The notes under the pieces: model-generated
Seen by the model: the letters and a program-made list of their open reading frames with translations, nothing else
Database searches by the model: none
Told to the model about the DNA's origin: nothing
Program-made: the position numbers and the translations under genes
Origin: a virus
Length of the DNA: 64,000 nucleotides
IMG/VR virus record: IMGVR_UViG_3300032561_000012
Location: 1-64,000 of that record
Direction: 5' to 3' (one strand)
In this document: in pieces, positions 16,213 to 26,100 of the stretch
How the letters are laid out: each line of letters starts with the position of its first letter
How positions within the stretch are numbered: the stretch's first letter is position 1

Positions 16213-17622
16213 TTAACTATTTAGTTTGACGATGGCTTCAATTGTACCCTCGTCTAATGTTGTTTTATTATCTAAACTACGTCCAATGACGTTGAATGCT
16301 GTGATTTCACTGCGTAGAGCTGATCTAGCTAAGCCATTGCCTGCCGACACTAGGCGATCACCTTTTTTAACCATACCAATAACACGCACAGGCACACGTC
16401 CTTGAACTGCCACTGGCGGGTGTGTTAGATCGTTACCTGCTGATCCATTCATTAGATAAGCTGCACGTGTACTAATAACTCCAAATACATCTTCTGTTAG
16501 GTCTTCTGCGGCTGCTGTAATTTCTTTAGCACCACCAAGTGCTACCACTGTGCCAGCTGGATATGCTGTATCAGCTTCAAATCGTTCTGCCAAGTCAGCG
16601 TATTGTGCAGTAATAGATGTACCAACTAGGTAGTTAGCATACACATTACCAAATTTACTGCCTGTAGATCCAATATTAATACCAGCACCGCTTGGTAGTA
16701 AGGTATTTTGTAATGTTGTGGTACCTGCAACTACAAGAGGTCCAGCAAACGTACTTGTTAGGCTACTTGCAGTTAATGTTAATATTGTTTGGTTAACACC
16801 GCTTTGATTAACTTGGAATAATATGTTTTTGTTTGAGGTAGTTTCTTGTAGAACAGCTGATGCTCCGCCTGCGTTAATCACTAGATCTGAGTTAACAGTT
16901 AATCCAGCTGTTGATAATGCGTATGCCGTTGTGAATGCTGTTTGGTCTGACATGTAGTGACTGGCTGCCAATCCACCTAGTGAATTTGCACCTTGTGTTG
17001 CGCCAGTGAATTGTGCGCCTGTCAATGATGCTTGACTAATCAAATTCAATCCAGGAATAATTGTAGTAAATCCTGGAATAGCTGTTTGTGGGGTAAATGT
17101 AGTATCTTTACTTAGAATAGCAATAGCTTGGTTACTAATGTAGAATATAACTACTACATGACTAGCTGAACTTGAATCTAAAATTGTTTGTGTAACAGGA
17201 CCGCTAGTGCCTGCTGTGCTAGTATATGCTGGGCCGATGGTAATCCATGCTGAACCAGACCATACTTTTAATTGTGCGTTAGTTGTGTCCCACCAAATAT
17301 CACCAGTAACGCTAACTGATGCACTAGGTGCTGTTGATTGTGAGATTGAGCTTGAAATAGGTTTCCAAATGTTGTTAGCACTGTTATATACTTTTAAGAT
17401 CTCGTTAACACTGTCGTACCAAAGTTGACCTGTTAAAGGTGCTGTTGGGGGAGTACTGTTGCTGAAATTTTCTAATATTTCAACATAGTTTTCGTTTAAG
17501 AAAATACCGTAACCAGCATAGTTTTTACCAATTAGGGTTATACTAGTTGCTGTGGTATTAACTGTACCATCTGCGACAGTTGCTAGTGTTCTACCAGCTG
17601 TTGTTGTGACTGTATATGACAT
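16213..17622 (-). CDS. Modular tail-fibre protein 1
   Basis: The 469-residue protein begins with a module of about 150 residues containing SLTLIGKxYxGYG-like, FLNENYVEILENFSN and LTGQLWYDS elements, shared with fibre proteins 2 and 3. The middle is Ser/Thr/Ala-rich. The C-terminal ~130 residues start YADLAERFEADTAYPAG and end AIVKLNS, with internal VQGRVPVRVIG. This looks like the fibre end domain seen in T4-like aquatic phages and related to peptidase G2-type intramolecular-chaperone ends; autoproteolysis is possible but unproven. A GATAAATA late promoter lies 25 nt upstream of the ATG. Confidence 0.8.
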   Translation of the reverse strand: MSYTVTTTAGRTLATVADGTVNTTATSITLIGKNYAGYGIFLNENYVEILENFSNSTPPTAPLTGQLWYDSVNEILKVYNSANNIWKPISSSISQSTAPSASVSVTGDIWWDTTNAQLKVWSGSAWITIGPAYTSTAGTSGPVTQTILDSSSASHVVVIFYISNQAIAILSKDTTFTPQTAIPGFTTIIPGLNLISQASLTGAQFTGATQGANSLGGLAASHYMSDQTAFTTAYALSTAGLTVNSDLVINAGGASAVLQETTSNKNILFQVNQSGVNQTILTLTASSLTSTFAGPLVVAGTTTLQNTLLPSGAGINIGSTGSKFGNVYANYLVGTSITAQYADLAERFEADTAYPAGTVVALGGAKEITAAAEDLTEDVFGVISTRAAYLMNGSAGNDLTHPPVAVQGRVPVRVIGMVKKGDRLVSAGNGLARSALRSEITAFNVIGRSLDNKTTLDEGTIEAIVKLNS

Positions 17623-17647
17623 TTTTCTAACCTATTTAATATTATAT

Positions 17648-17655
17648 TATTTATC
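17648..17655 (-). promoter_or_regulatory. Late promoter element GATAAATA
   Basis: GATAAATA on the minus strand, 25 nt upstream of the start of fibre protein 1. It matches the T4 gp55-dependent late promoter TATAAATA except for the first base. The spacing leaves room for a short leader. Confidence 0.7.
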
Positions 17656-17678
17656 ACACTTTAATCCAAGGGTTTAGA

Positions 17679-18527
17679 TTAATATGTAATGTTAATGTAC
17701 CCATTTCCGCCAGATGTATAGTCTGCGCCGCCATTAGAGCCTATACCTATAGTTGCTCCTCCTGGTACTAGACTTTGTCCATTTATGCCGCTAGATCCAG
17801 CAGAACTATTATCTGCTCCGGCTGATCCGCCTGCGCCGCCTAATGGATAGCCGCCTCCGCCACCACCACCACCACCGCCGTCGTAACCAGCACTTCCACC
17901 AGTACCACCAATTGATGTTCCAGAATAACTTGTAGCACCTTGGGGGCCGCCTGCTACATTATTACTACCTCCAGTACCACCCCCGCCACCTGCGGCAACA
18001 ATTATTGGGCTTCCATTTAATAACACTACAGATGCGGCGCCGCCGCCACCGCCACCGCCTGATCCGCCATGTGGGCCAGCATTACCGCCTGGGCCGCCGT
18101 TATAATTACTATAATCTGTACCACCTGCGCCGCTTCCACCACCGCCGCTAGTAGTCCCGTTTGTGCCACCACCGCCTGGTAGTAGAGTATAGACTGTGCC
18201 TGGAGTTGTAGACGTTGTATAAGTTATGATGTTACCAGCATAGCCCGCATGACCTGGGCCACCGCCATCATCTCCACCACCACCACCACCGCCGCCTATA
18301 ACGGTAAACGTCAGTGAAAATATACCAGCTGGAACTGTAAAACTGTTGGTTGTATTAGGTGTACTATAGGTAACGTTGCCAGATCCGTAGTTACCAAAAA
18401 CCTGTTGCCATACGCCGTTGGTTTTAGTGTAAATTCGTTTGATAGGTTGCCATACGCCGTTGGCTTTGGCATAGACTGCCTGCGCCTGTCTTTGTACTCC
18501 ACTGGCTTTAACGTAGGTATTTGGCAT
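17679..18527 (-). CDS. Glycine-rich adhesin-like tail protein
   Basis: The 282-residue protein has two parts. The first ~50 residues contain three imperfect repeats of the type Y-x-K-x-x-G-V-W/Q (AVYAKANGVWQP, RIYTKTNGVWQQ). From about residue 80 to the end it is dominated by glycine runs alternating with short hydrophobic strands, ending GGNGYINITY. That layout resembles glycine-rich domains with packed polyglycine-II helices, as in the distal receptor-binding adhesin gp38 of some T4-like phages. It is a candidate receptor-binding tip, encoded between two fibre genes. The DNA is GC-rich for the genome because of Gly codons. Confidence 0.75.
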   Translation of the reverse strand: MPNTYVKASGVQRQAQAVYAKANGVWQPIKRIYTKTNGVWQQVFGNYGSGNVTYSTPNTTNSFTVPAGIFSLTFTVIGGGGGGGGDDGGGPGHAGYAGNIITYTTSTTPGTVYTLLPGGGGTNGTTSGGGGSGAGGTDYSNYNGGPGGNAGPHGGSGGGGGGGAASVVLLNGSPIIVAAGGGGGTGGSNNVAGGPQGATSYSGTSIGGTGGSAGYDGGGGGGGGGGYPLGGAGGSAGADNSSAGSSGINGQSLVPGGATIGIGSNGGADYTSGGNGYINITY

Positions 18528-18529
18528 AA

Positions 18530-19843
18530 TTAGTACTGATAGATAATATCGCCATTATTACCTGTAGAGTTAGATGGTACGCCATTGGCAATGGATTGTA
18601 TGGTTTTAGTGCCTTGGCTATTTGATCCAACATTAGAAGCATTTAATGGACTTTGCACATAGTTGATTACCCAGTCTTGTCTAGCAGCTAAATTACCACC
18701 AATGGTCACTGCGCCGCCCACTGTTAAACTGCCAGTGGCTATTACGCTATCTGCACTTAAATTACCAACTAGGTTACCGTATAGTGTTGTGGCATATAAA
18801 TTATTAAATCTTGTAGCCGATGCGCCAATGTCAACTGTTCCATTGTATTGAGGAACCATTGCGGCCTGTAAAGTTGTTATTCCACCTAATGTAGTAGTTG
18901 TGTTAGCAGTAAAGGCACCTTGTGCTGTTAATGCTCCGGTAACCACCGCCGCATCGTTGATAGTTACGACTCCAGTACTAGCACCAATAGCAATAGCCGC
19001 AACATTTGCGCCATTTTGATTGACGTAGAAATTAAGATCTCTGTTATTCTGTACTGTACGAATAGCTACTCTATTACTGGCAGATTCAAGAGTTGCTGTT
19101 AAGTCACTGGCAATAACAAACCCACCGCCTGCTGTTATTTGATATTGAGTGGCAGCATTTTGGTCACTGCGTAAAAATTGATTGCTGGTTACACCGTTTA
19201 ATGTTAATGCGTTACTAGCAGAGCCTGTAAATTGACTGCCTGCTAACGCTGATGTATCAACTAAATTCAATCCAGGATTAATAGTAACAAAGCCAGCAAT
19301 AGCCGATTGTGGGGTAAACACTGAATCATTGCTGATAATAGCAACAATATTGTTATTAACTTTTAATTCAACTACAGTATGACTAACACTGCTACTGTCA
19401 ATAATGGTAGTAGTAATAGCACCTGAACCAGTTGAGGTGTTTGGTGGGCCAATTAAGATCCATCCGTTGGTAGCGCCACTGAAAACATATAATTGATTAT
19501 GAACATTATCCCACCATAGGTCACCTATGGTGCTGGTCACCGCAGTCGGAGCAACTGCCGCTGAAATACTGCTACTAATTGGTTTCCATTGACTTAAACT
19601 AGTATTCCAAACTTTTAAAGTATTAGTACTTGTGTCATACCAAAGTTGTCCAGTAAGTGGACTATTAGGTGCAGTATTAGCCGCAAAATTCTCTAAAATG
19701 TGTACAAAGTTTTCGTTTAAGAATGCACCATATCCAGCATAGTCTCTACCTATCAATGTGATGCTTAACGCCGCAGTGTTAATCGTTGCGTCTTGCACTG
19801 TAGCTATAGGAGCACCTTGCGTTGTGGTTATGTAATATGCCAT
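18530..19843 (-). CDS. Modular tail-fibre protein 2
   Basis: The 437-residue protein carries the same N-terminal module as proteins 1 and 3: LIGRDYAGYGAFLNENFVH near residues 30-48, LTGQLWYDT, and a second IGDLWWDN copy. The rest diverges. It has an AIAGFVTINPGLNLVD segment also seen in protein 1 (AIPGFTTIIPGLNLIS), then beta-rich repeats (TTTLGGITTLQAAMVPQYNG, IGASATRFNNLYATTLYGN). It lacks the AERFEAD end domain of protein 1. It stops 2 nt before the ATG of the glycine-rich adhesin gene, which indicates co-expression. Confidence 0.8.
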   Translation of the reverse strand: MAYYITTTQGAPIATVQDATINTAALSITLIGRDYAGYGAFLNENFVHILENFAANTAPNSPLTGQLWYDTSTNTLKVWNTSLSQWKPISSSISAAVAPTAVTSTIGDLWWDNVHNQLYVFSGATNGWILIGPPNTSTGSGAITTTIIDSSSVSHTVVELKVNNNIVAIISNDSVFTPQSAIAGFVTINPGLNLVDTSALAGSQFTGSASNALTLNGVTSNQFLRSDQNAATQYQITAGGGFVIASDLTATLESASNRVAIRTVQNNRDLNFYVNQNGANVAAIAIGASTGVVTINDAAVVTGALTAQGAFTANTTTTLGGITTLQAAMVPQYNGTVDIGASATRFNNLYATTLYGNLVGNLSADSVIATGSLTVGGAVTIGGNLAARQDWVINYVQSPLNASNVGSNSQGTKTIQSIANGVPSNSTGNNGDIIYQY

Positions 19844-19856
19844 TATTTTACCTTAA

Positions 19857-21218
19857 TTAACTAGATAGTTGGAACCAGAAGTCCCCGTTGTTACTACCAG
19901 CATCATTTACTCCTAGAACAGGAGCAGAGTTGCTGACAAATTTAGCTGAACCACCCCACCATTGTGCGGCATTCTTTACAAATCCTGTAGTCGCTACTGC
20001 GGCATTACCTGAACCATTGTAGGTATCTGGTTGTGTTACTGCGGTTGCTCCACCAAATAAATTAAATCCTGATTGTGAAGCTGTGGCTACTGTTGATCCA
20101 TCAATAGACAATGTCATTGAGCCAACATCAGTATCAGTAATACTTAAAATACTGTTTGATTGGTAAATTGCGTTAGTTTTAAATCCTGAATTGTTAACTA
20201 CAAAAGATGTAGTAGCAATCATAGCATTAGCTGTACCAGCTGGTGCTGTTGGTGCTGTTGGTACACCTGTTAACGCAGCGTTAATAAAGCTGTTGTCAAC
20301 GTATTGTTTAGTAGCAACACCTAGTGGTTGTGCAGGGTCATTGGCAACGTAAACGTTGCCATCTAAGCCGCTAATATAAAGAGCTTTTTCTTGTCCATTG
20401 ACTAATGAGTTAACGTGGAAGCTGACATTGCCACCTAGATACGTGTTATATAATCTACCAGTTCCTGTTGTTGTAACATTAGCAAAGAATGTTCCTAATG
20501 TACCCAATTGAATACCAACATTACTTTGTAATGTTAGACTACCTGAGCCTACATTGTTTAGATCACTACGGAAATAACTAGCCGCTGGATATGCGCCTAG
20601 ATAGCTAGCATTATTAGCTGTGCCATAGATAGTATAACTACTATTCATGTTATAGCCAGCTTGGATAACTGTATTAAAACCTGAGATAGGTGTAGCTAAC
20701 GTAAATGTTGCTGAGCTAATAATTGCAGTGCGAGTACCATCTAAGTAAATTGATACCACATCGTGTGGATTACTACCAGTATCAAGTAATTGTTCCCATA
20801 CTGCACCACTACCGTTGCGTTGTGGGCCTACTAAGACCCAACTGGTGCTGCCAAGACAAACATAAAGTTGGTTGTATGTGGTATCTAGATAAAAGCTACC
20901 TGCTACTGCTGAAATTGTAGGAACACCGCTTGATGATCCAGTAATTGCTGTGCCTACAGGTACCCATGCATTGGATCCGTTGTAGACATACATTACGTTG
21001 CTGGTTGAATTGTACCACAGTTGTCCCACTTGCGGACTTGTTGGACTTGTGCTATTGGAAAAGTTTACCAATAGTGCCAATTGATCAGTGACCATGATCT
21101 GGCCATAGTTACTGTAGTTACGTCCCACCAGCGTCAAGCTAGTAGTGGTATTGTCTACGGTACCATCTGCAATAGTGCCTAGCGTTTGTCCATTGGGTAG
21201 TGTTATATTGTACGACAT
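19857..21218 (-). CDS. Modular tail-fibre protein 3
   Basis: The 453-residue protein has the shared module (TSLTLVGRNYSNYGQIM, LLVNFSNSTSPTSPQVG, QLWYNSTSN, AGSFYLDTTYNQLYVC) but lacks the FLNENY element. The central part has AKQYVDNSFINAALTG and VPTAPTAPAGTAN, typical of phage fibre shaft sequences; the QYVD element may start a trimeric segment. It ends NDAGSNNGDFWFQLSS, similar to the NGDIIYQY end of protein 2, so proteins 2 and 3 share both ends. All three are predicted receptor-interaction or fibre-tip proteins. Confidence 0.8.
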   Translation of the reverse strand: MSYNITLPNGQTLGTIADGTVDNTTTSLTLVGRNYSNYGQIMVTDQLALLVNFSNSTSPTSPQVGQLWYNSTSNVMYVYNGSNAWVPVGTAITGSSSGVPTISAVAGSFYLDTTYNQLYVCLGSTSWVLVGPQRNGSGAVWEQLLDTGSNPHDVVSIYLDGTRTAIISSATFTLATPISGFNTVIQAGYNMNSSYTIYGTANNASYLGAYPAASYFRSDLNNVGSGSLTLQSNVGIQLGTLGTFFANVTTTGTGRLYNTYLGGNVSFHVNSLVNGQEKALYISGLDGNVYVANDPAQPLGVATKQYVDNSFINAALTGVPTAPTAPAGTANAMIATTSFVVNNSGFKTNAIYQSNSILSITDTDVGSMTLSIDGSTVATASQSGFNLFGGATAVTQPDTYNGSGNAAVATTGFVKNAAQWWGGSAKFVSNSAPVLGVNDAGSNNGDFWFQLSS

Positions 21219-21231
21219 TTTATTATCCTAG

Positions 21232-21846
21232 TTATGCTGTCAAATTAGTTAGCGTTTGAATTCTCACAGTATAATCGATCTGTATAAGTCTATTCAGTGC
21301 CTTCTGCACTGGACTGAAAATCACGTGTGTTAGCAGTGGTAACCCTGCACCTAATCCACTGGCTCCTGCTACTGAACCAAATAAGCCCAATTCGTCAAAT
21401 ACAAAGTCGCCGTTAAGCGTTTGGCTGTTATCATATACTGCTTGCCCGCTAGGTTCACCGTAGTCTAACAAACAGGTCACTACAATGTCAGTGTAGACTA
21501 ACCCTGGTGTGTGGTTAATAGTAATATTGTTACGCAATGGGTCTGTATTGGCCGCATTGGTATTGTCTACAATTTTGTAGTATGTTGGGTTATACAAGTC
21601 AGCGTTTTGTACGTTGGTATTTGTAGGCAAGTAAGTAATAACACCTGTAGGGTCAACTGTAGTCCCACCATTACCAAAGTGCATTTCAGTAATAAAATTA
21701 GTACCTTTGTTGGCTACGTTTTGTGCTAGAGCAACACTCATGTTTTCATAATGGATAGCATTACACTTATCAACAAAGACTTCTTTGGTGATAGGATTGT
21801 GGATTTTTACAAATCCTTTAATGCTTAAATTAGTTGTTGAGTGCAT
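21232..21846 (-). CDS. Virion structural protein, 204 residues
   Basis: The protein starts with a short module KGFVKIHNPITKEVFVDKCN (residues ~10-30) that is echoed in the small gene just upstream. It continues with NKGTNFITEMHFGNGGTTVDP and a beta-rich domain ending TVRIQTLTNLTA. It has no signal peptide, enzyme motif or transmembrane segment. Position between fibre genes suggests a fibre connector or collar-type structural protein. Family assignment is not possible by eye. Confidence 0.68.
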   Translation of the reverse strand: MHSTTNLSIKGFVKIHNPITKEVFVDKCNAIHYENMSVALAQNVANKGTNFITEMHFGNGGTTVDPTGVITYLPTNTNVQNADLYNPTYYKIVDNTNAANTDPLRNNITINHTPGLVYTDIVVTCLLDYGEPSGQAVYDNSQTLNGDFVFDELGLFGSVAGASGLGAGLPLLTHVIFSPVQKALNRLIQIDYTVRIQTLTNLTA

Positions 21847-21847
21847 C

Positions 21848-21976
21848 TTATGCTCTTCCCTTTACAAATACCTGTTTAGTCTGTGGATCAAATATTTTAA
21901 TGTGTGCTTCTACACGAATACCACCGCGCTCGTCTGGAGCTTTTTTTGGTTGTTCAGTTTGTGTATTAGTGGTCAT
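21848..21976 (-). CDS. Small protein, 42 (or 51) residues, module paralogue
   Basis: A minus-strand frame encodes a peptide that ends VEAHIKIFDPQTKQVFVKGRA, then TAA at 21850-21848, 1 nt before the ATG of the 204-residue gene. The peptide matches the N-terminal module of that larger protein (KIHNPITKEVFVDK). Two starts are possible: ATG at 21976 (42 residues) or ATG at 22003 (51 residues). I prefer 21976, because the late-promoter element lies just upstream and would overlap the longer frame. The sequence APDERGGI before the module looks like a flexible lead-in. It may be a small structural or assembly protein. Confidence 0.6.
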   Translation of the reverse strand: MTTNTQTEQPKKAPDERGGIRVEAHIKIFDPQTKQVFVKGRA

Positions 21977-21981
21977 ACTCT

Positions 21982-21989
21982 TATTTATC
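21982..21989 (-). promoter_or_regulatory. Late promoter element CGATAAATA
   Basis: GATAAATA (preceded by C) on the minus strand, five bases before the ATG at 21976. The same five-base spacing is seen at gp25, so a leaderless or very short-leader transcript is possible. It is inside the longer version of the small gene. Confidence 0.6.
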
Positions 21990-22011
21990 GCGTTTTTATC
22001 CATGATTATTC

Positions 22012-23187
22012 TTACCAAATTGCCAAGTTAGCACGGCGCCATGTATTAGTAGCAATACATACATAAACATAGCCGCCATCGTAGGTAATTTGTCCTTTGG
22101 TGCCCACTGAGTTATTAGCTGTTGGAACATAAACGTTACTAACTGTTAGATTACCACCAATTGTAACTCCTGTGTTGGCAAAAGTAGTGACTACGTTTGC
22201 GGCTAGCGTGCCACCTACGTGTACCTTAACTGTGGTACCTAAGGTATCTGTACCAAGCGTTAAATTGCCAGTGTTTACATACAAGTATCCGTCATCTTTA
22301 CCACTGATAGTCCATGCGCTAGACACAAAGTTATTACCATTGATACCCATGTCAATGTACTTGCTACTGTCTGTACCGTCTGGAGCAGTAGCAATAAAGT
22401 CTGCACTGTTGTTAGTGCCCACGCTGTCAATATTTTGGATATTTAATTGTACAAAGCTATTAGCAGTGTTAACGGCATTTACTACCACATTACCAAATGC
22501 TATTGGGCTTGGGAACCCTACGTTTAACGCACCAAACACTGAGGTATTACCAGTGATGCTTAATGGGCCAATATTTCCAATGTAAGTTGGTAAGTAAGCG
22601 GCTACTTTGGTGTTACTGTAAAATGATTGGCTATTAACATATCCTGTCATAGCTGTGTTAGCTGTGTTGGCCGCAGTATTAGCCGCAGTTACCTGTTGAT
22701 TAATATAACTAACCACGCTGGTATTAGCAATATTGGCCGCTGTGTTAGCCGCTGTTACTTGACTGTTAACATACCCTGTCATTATAATGTTAGCAGTGTT
22801 TGCTGATGTGTTGGCCGCAGTTACTTGACTGCTAACATATCCTAACATGCCTATATTAGCTGAGGCAATGGCAGTTGCTTGTATGGTGTTGCCTCGATCA
22901 ACGTAACCCTTCATGCCAACGTTGGCCGCAGTGATAGCAGTATTTTCACCGCTGGTTGCGGCATCAACGTAGCCTTTCATTCCAACATTGGCTGCAGTAA
23001 TTGAAGCGTTTACTGTTGCAATGTTAGCTGTAAGAGCTGTGTATAAGTTACTGGTAAAATATGTACGCAGTGTACTTACATTAGCTTGTAACGTAGTCAG
23101 TGTGTTGGCAACATAGTCAATTACAGGAATACTTGTGGTATCTGCAGCTATGGTTAAATTTCCTAATTGGCTAATCTTAATTGTCAT
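22012..23187 (-). CDS. Repeat-bearing fibre protein (22-residue coiled-coil repeat)
   Basis: The 391-residue protein has a lead domain (MTIKISQLGNLTIAADT), about six tandem 22-residue repeats around residues 55-190 (pattern TAANTAANTANxxMTGYVNSQ, ending GYV), then a beta-rich distal part. It ends GQITYDGGYVYVCIATNTWRRANLAIW, an end segment with aromatic residues common in phage fibres. A 22-residue period equals two 11-residue hendecads, which favours a right-handed or trimeric coiled coil. It stops 8 nt before the longer start of the small gene downstream. It is the first gene after the giant baseplate protein and has its own late promoter. Confidence 0.78.
   Translation of the reverse strand: MTIKISQLGNLTIAADTTSIPVIDYVANTLTTLQANVSTLRTYFTSNLYTALTANIATVNASITAANVGMKGYVDAATSGENTAITAANVGMKGYVDRGNTIQATAIASANIGMLGYVSSQVTAANTSANTANIIMTGYVNSQVTAANTAANIANTSVVSYINQQVTAANTAANTANTAMTGYVNSQSFYSNTKVAAYLPTYIGNIGPLSITGNTSVFGALNVGFPSPIAFGNVVVNAVNTANSFVQLNIQNIDSVGTNNSADFIATAPDGTDSSKYIDMGINGNNFVSSAWTISGKDDGYLYVNTGNLTLGTDTLGTTVKVHVGGTLAANVVTTFANTGVTIGGNLTVSNVYVPTANNSVGTKGQITYDGGYVYVCIATNTWRRANLAIW
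22620..23015 (-). repeat. Tandem 66-bp coding repeats (22 residues each)
   Basis: About six consecutive 66-bp units inside the 22012-23187 gene encode 22-residue repeats ending in GYV. The units differ at many third positions, so selection is on the protein, and the array is not a recent slippage product. Boundaries are approximate. Confidence 0.75.
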
Positions 23188-23189
23188 TT

Positions 23190-26100
23190 TTATGTCTCAG
23201 TGTAAATTGTTACATTGCCTTCAGTGGCTATCATCATATTTATCGCATTTTCAGTTGTTATAGCATTATTCATTCCTGGAATTATATTGCTATAAGTTGC
23301 TGGGTATGCCTTCATAACGTTTGCAGCCAATGTATCGCTGCCATTCAACCCTGTACCATCTAGGGCTGTACCAGTACCGTTGTTGTAGAATACATTAGCA
23401 TAGGTAATTAGATTACCGTAAGTGGTATTTGGTATTATTTGACTAGCACTAGCATCAAACGCACTAGCACCAGCAAGGTGTGTAGCAGCCGCTGTGCCTT
23501 GTGTACCTCTACGTATTTGTCCTAGAGTATTTGTTACTACGTTAGCAGTCCAGTAAGTAATACGTTCAGCGTCAATGAATATCACACCAGGTTTTAAATT
23601 AACTGGGTCTGGCATAGTCAGTGCAGCCGCGTTAGCAACAAAAATATTGCCGTCTGTTAGGCCTAAACTATGTGTTAGTACAGTTGTGTTGGCGCTGCTG
23701 ATACGTAGATAACTAGGTTTGTTAATCATGTTATCAAATATTCTATAGCCTAAAGTAACATTAGCACCATTTACAGTTACATTTGAAGTATAGATACGCA
23801 TGTCTAATGTGTCAAATGTAATACCTGGCACTAGTTCTTCTGGAGCATGGCTATAGTATCTGTCAATATATTGTCCGCCACTTAGAACGATCTCTTCTGG
23901 TGTATTACCAGCCAGTTCCTCTGTGACATAGTTACTTTGATAGATTGTATCTAGAACATTAGTTGACAGTAAAGGTATACCGTCTTGGCTGTATTGTACG
24001 CTGTCATAACTGCTAAGGTCCCATGTGCGACCAAATCCTGGACTTAGATCAAATCCTGCGCCAACCACTGGGCTACTTGGATATGTAATACCAGTTAGCA
24101 GTTGATCTAATGCATTGTATGTTGCTGTAATAGTAGTATCTGTAGCCAAGCTGACGTTGACACTTAGTGAAATTTGTGTTACACTAGTAATAACATTGCT
24201 CAAGTTAATTGTAACATTAGAAACTATGTTAGTAATGTATCCTGCTGTGACATTAGCACCACTGATAGTCATACCTTTTAATAGGTTACTTGCTGGGAAC
24301 ACATAGATAGTATTTGCACTTACCGCTGCATTAGCTACAGTAATTGGCACTGTAATTGTGTCAACCACTGGCATTACATTGCTAGGTTCATAGTAACCTA
24401 CAATACGATCACTGGCATTAGTAAACAGGTTAGCCGCATATACTGTATAATCGCCTGAGAAGAATGTTCCAGATGTAATTATATTTGATTTAACCTGATA
24501 TGCTTGACGTACTAGTACATTACCTTCAGGTTGTGCATAGGTTACAATTTGTCCTGCAATGTAATTGGTATATGGTTGCCATTGCTGAACTGTACTTGAA
24601 TATGTAGTACGGTCAAATTTGATTGCTGTGTCAAAAGTTCTAACCAATGGGTAAGCATTACCAGTTAGTAACGGTGTGTTGTTAGTGAATGGCAATTTAA
24701 CCAATTGTGCATAAGCAGTAGCTGACACACTTGAGGTACCGTTAATAGTAACCACAGGTGTGGTAATATATCCGCTACCTGGGTTAGTAACTGTGATACT
24801 AACCACAGTTAAATTAGCATTACCAGTAACCGGTCCGCTCATAACTGCGGTAGCAGTTGCTCCTGATCCTTTACCGTCAACACTTGAAATAGTTACCTGA
24901 GGAACAAAACTATAGTTTGCTCCTGTTGTTTCTACTATAACTGCACCGACCTGTAGTGTACGGTTATCGTACCATTGATTATAAGGGAATGTCTGCCAGG
25001 TAGCTTCATCTTCGCTGGTGTATGGTACTTCGCCGCTTGGACTACGGAATATGCCGTAGCCTGTGCTGGTGTCATAGTATGCTGGCAAATCAAAGTCAGT
25101 AACACTACCACTATAAGTATCGTTGCCGGTGTAGTCAATTAAGTATTCACGTACTTTAGTTCTATATGGTTTTACTTCGTTAATATAGTCTTGATAGTAG
25201 GTTTGATTATCAACAATATAACTTGGGAATTGGCTTAGTGTACGCAATTTGTGTGTTACACTGATAAAACTTGATTTAAATAGCCAATCAACATAGTTTT
25301 GTTCTGTTAGCAAGTAGTTTACTAAGATAAAGAACAAGTTATTAAATTCACCTTGTAATTGGTCAATAAAGATATCATTGTTCAGCGCCTGTACAATAGC
25401 ACGAATTTCATTGTTAGGGTCTTGGTCAAATCTGCTACTGTCAAAGTCTTGATTACCAAAACCTAAGGCATTATTAACAAAGTCACCAAGGCTGGTATTT
25501 AATTGTATAGTACCGTTTTGAATACCAACTACTTGGAATGTGCCATCAGTATTAACAACAAACAATCTCCAAGTACCATTACCAGTGGCATCACTTACAT
25601 AGATGATTTCACCAGCCGCTGGTTTCAATGCCAAAGCATCATTGGTTGTCATTACAGAAAAATTAGGTTTAGTTGCTGCACTATATCCTGTAGCATACCA
25701 ATCAGTGTAGGTCCAATACAAGCTAGTCTTGTAGGCCTGTACTTGTTCAATCTGCCAAAGTTTATCGGCAGTTAATACATACAACACCCAAAGACCGTTT
25801 TGTGTACTGTCGCTGGTCACTAATACCAGATAGCCCGGTGCTAATGACATAGTATCAATATAATTTAATTCTTCAACTGTTGATACACTTTGATCGTATG
25901 CACCCAATTTGTAATCAGGTTGCGGATCTTCTGCATACATGCCTGCTAGACTGTATTGTTCAACAATAGGATTAGCAATTAAAATACTATTTGCATACTG
26001 TACCATTTCTACCACAGCGGTTAGTCTGCCTTTGAACATACTTTGTCTTGGGCGTATGTCAATACCATAACGATCAGCGTCGCTGAGTGTTGGATCAGGT

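Noticed and set aside
17760-18300. GC-rich island of foreign origin
   Set aside because: The base bias is explained by glycine codons of the adhesin-like gene.
22620-23015. CRISPR array
   Set aside because: The 66-bp units are in-frame coding repeats without spacers.
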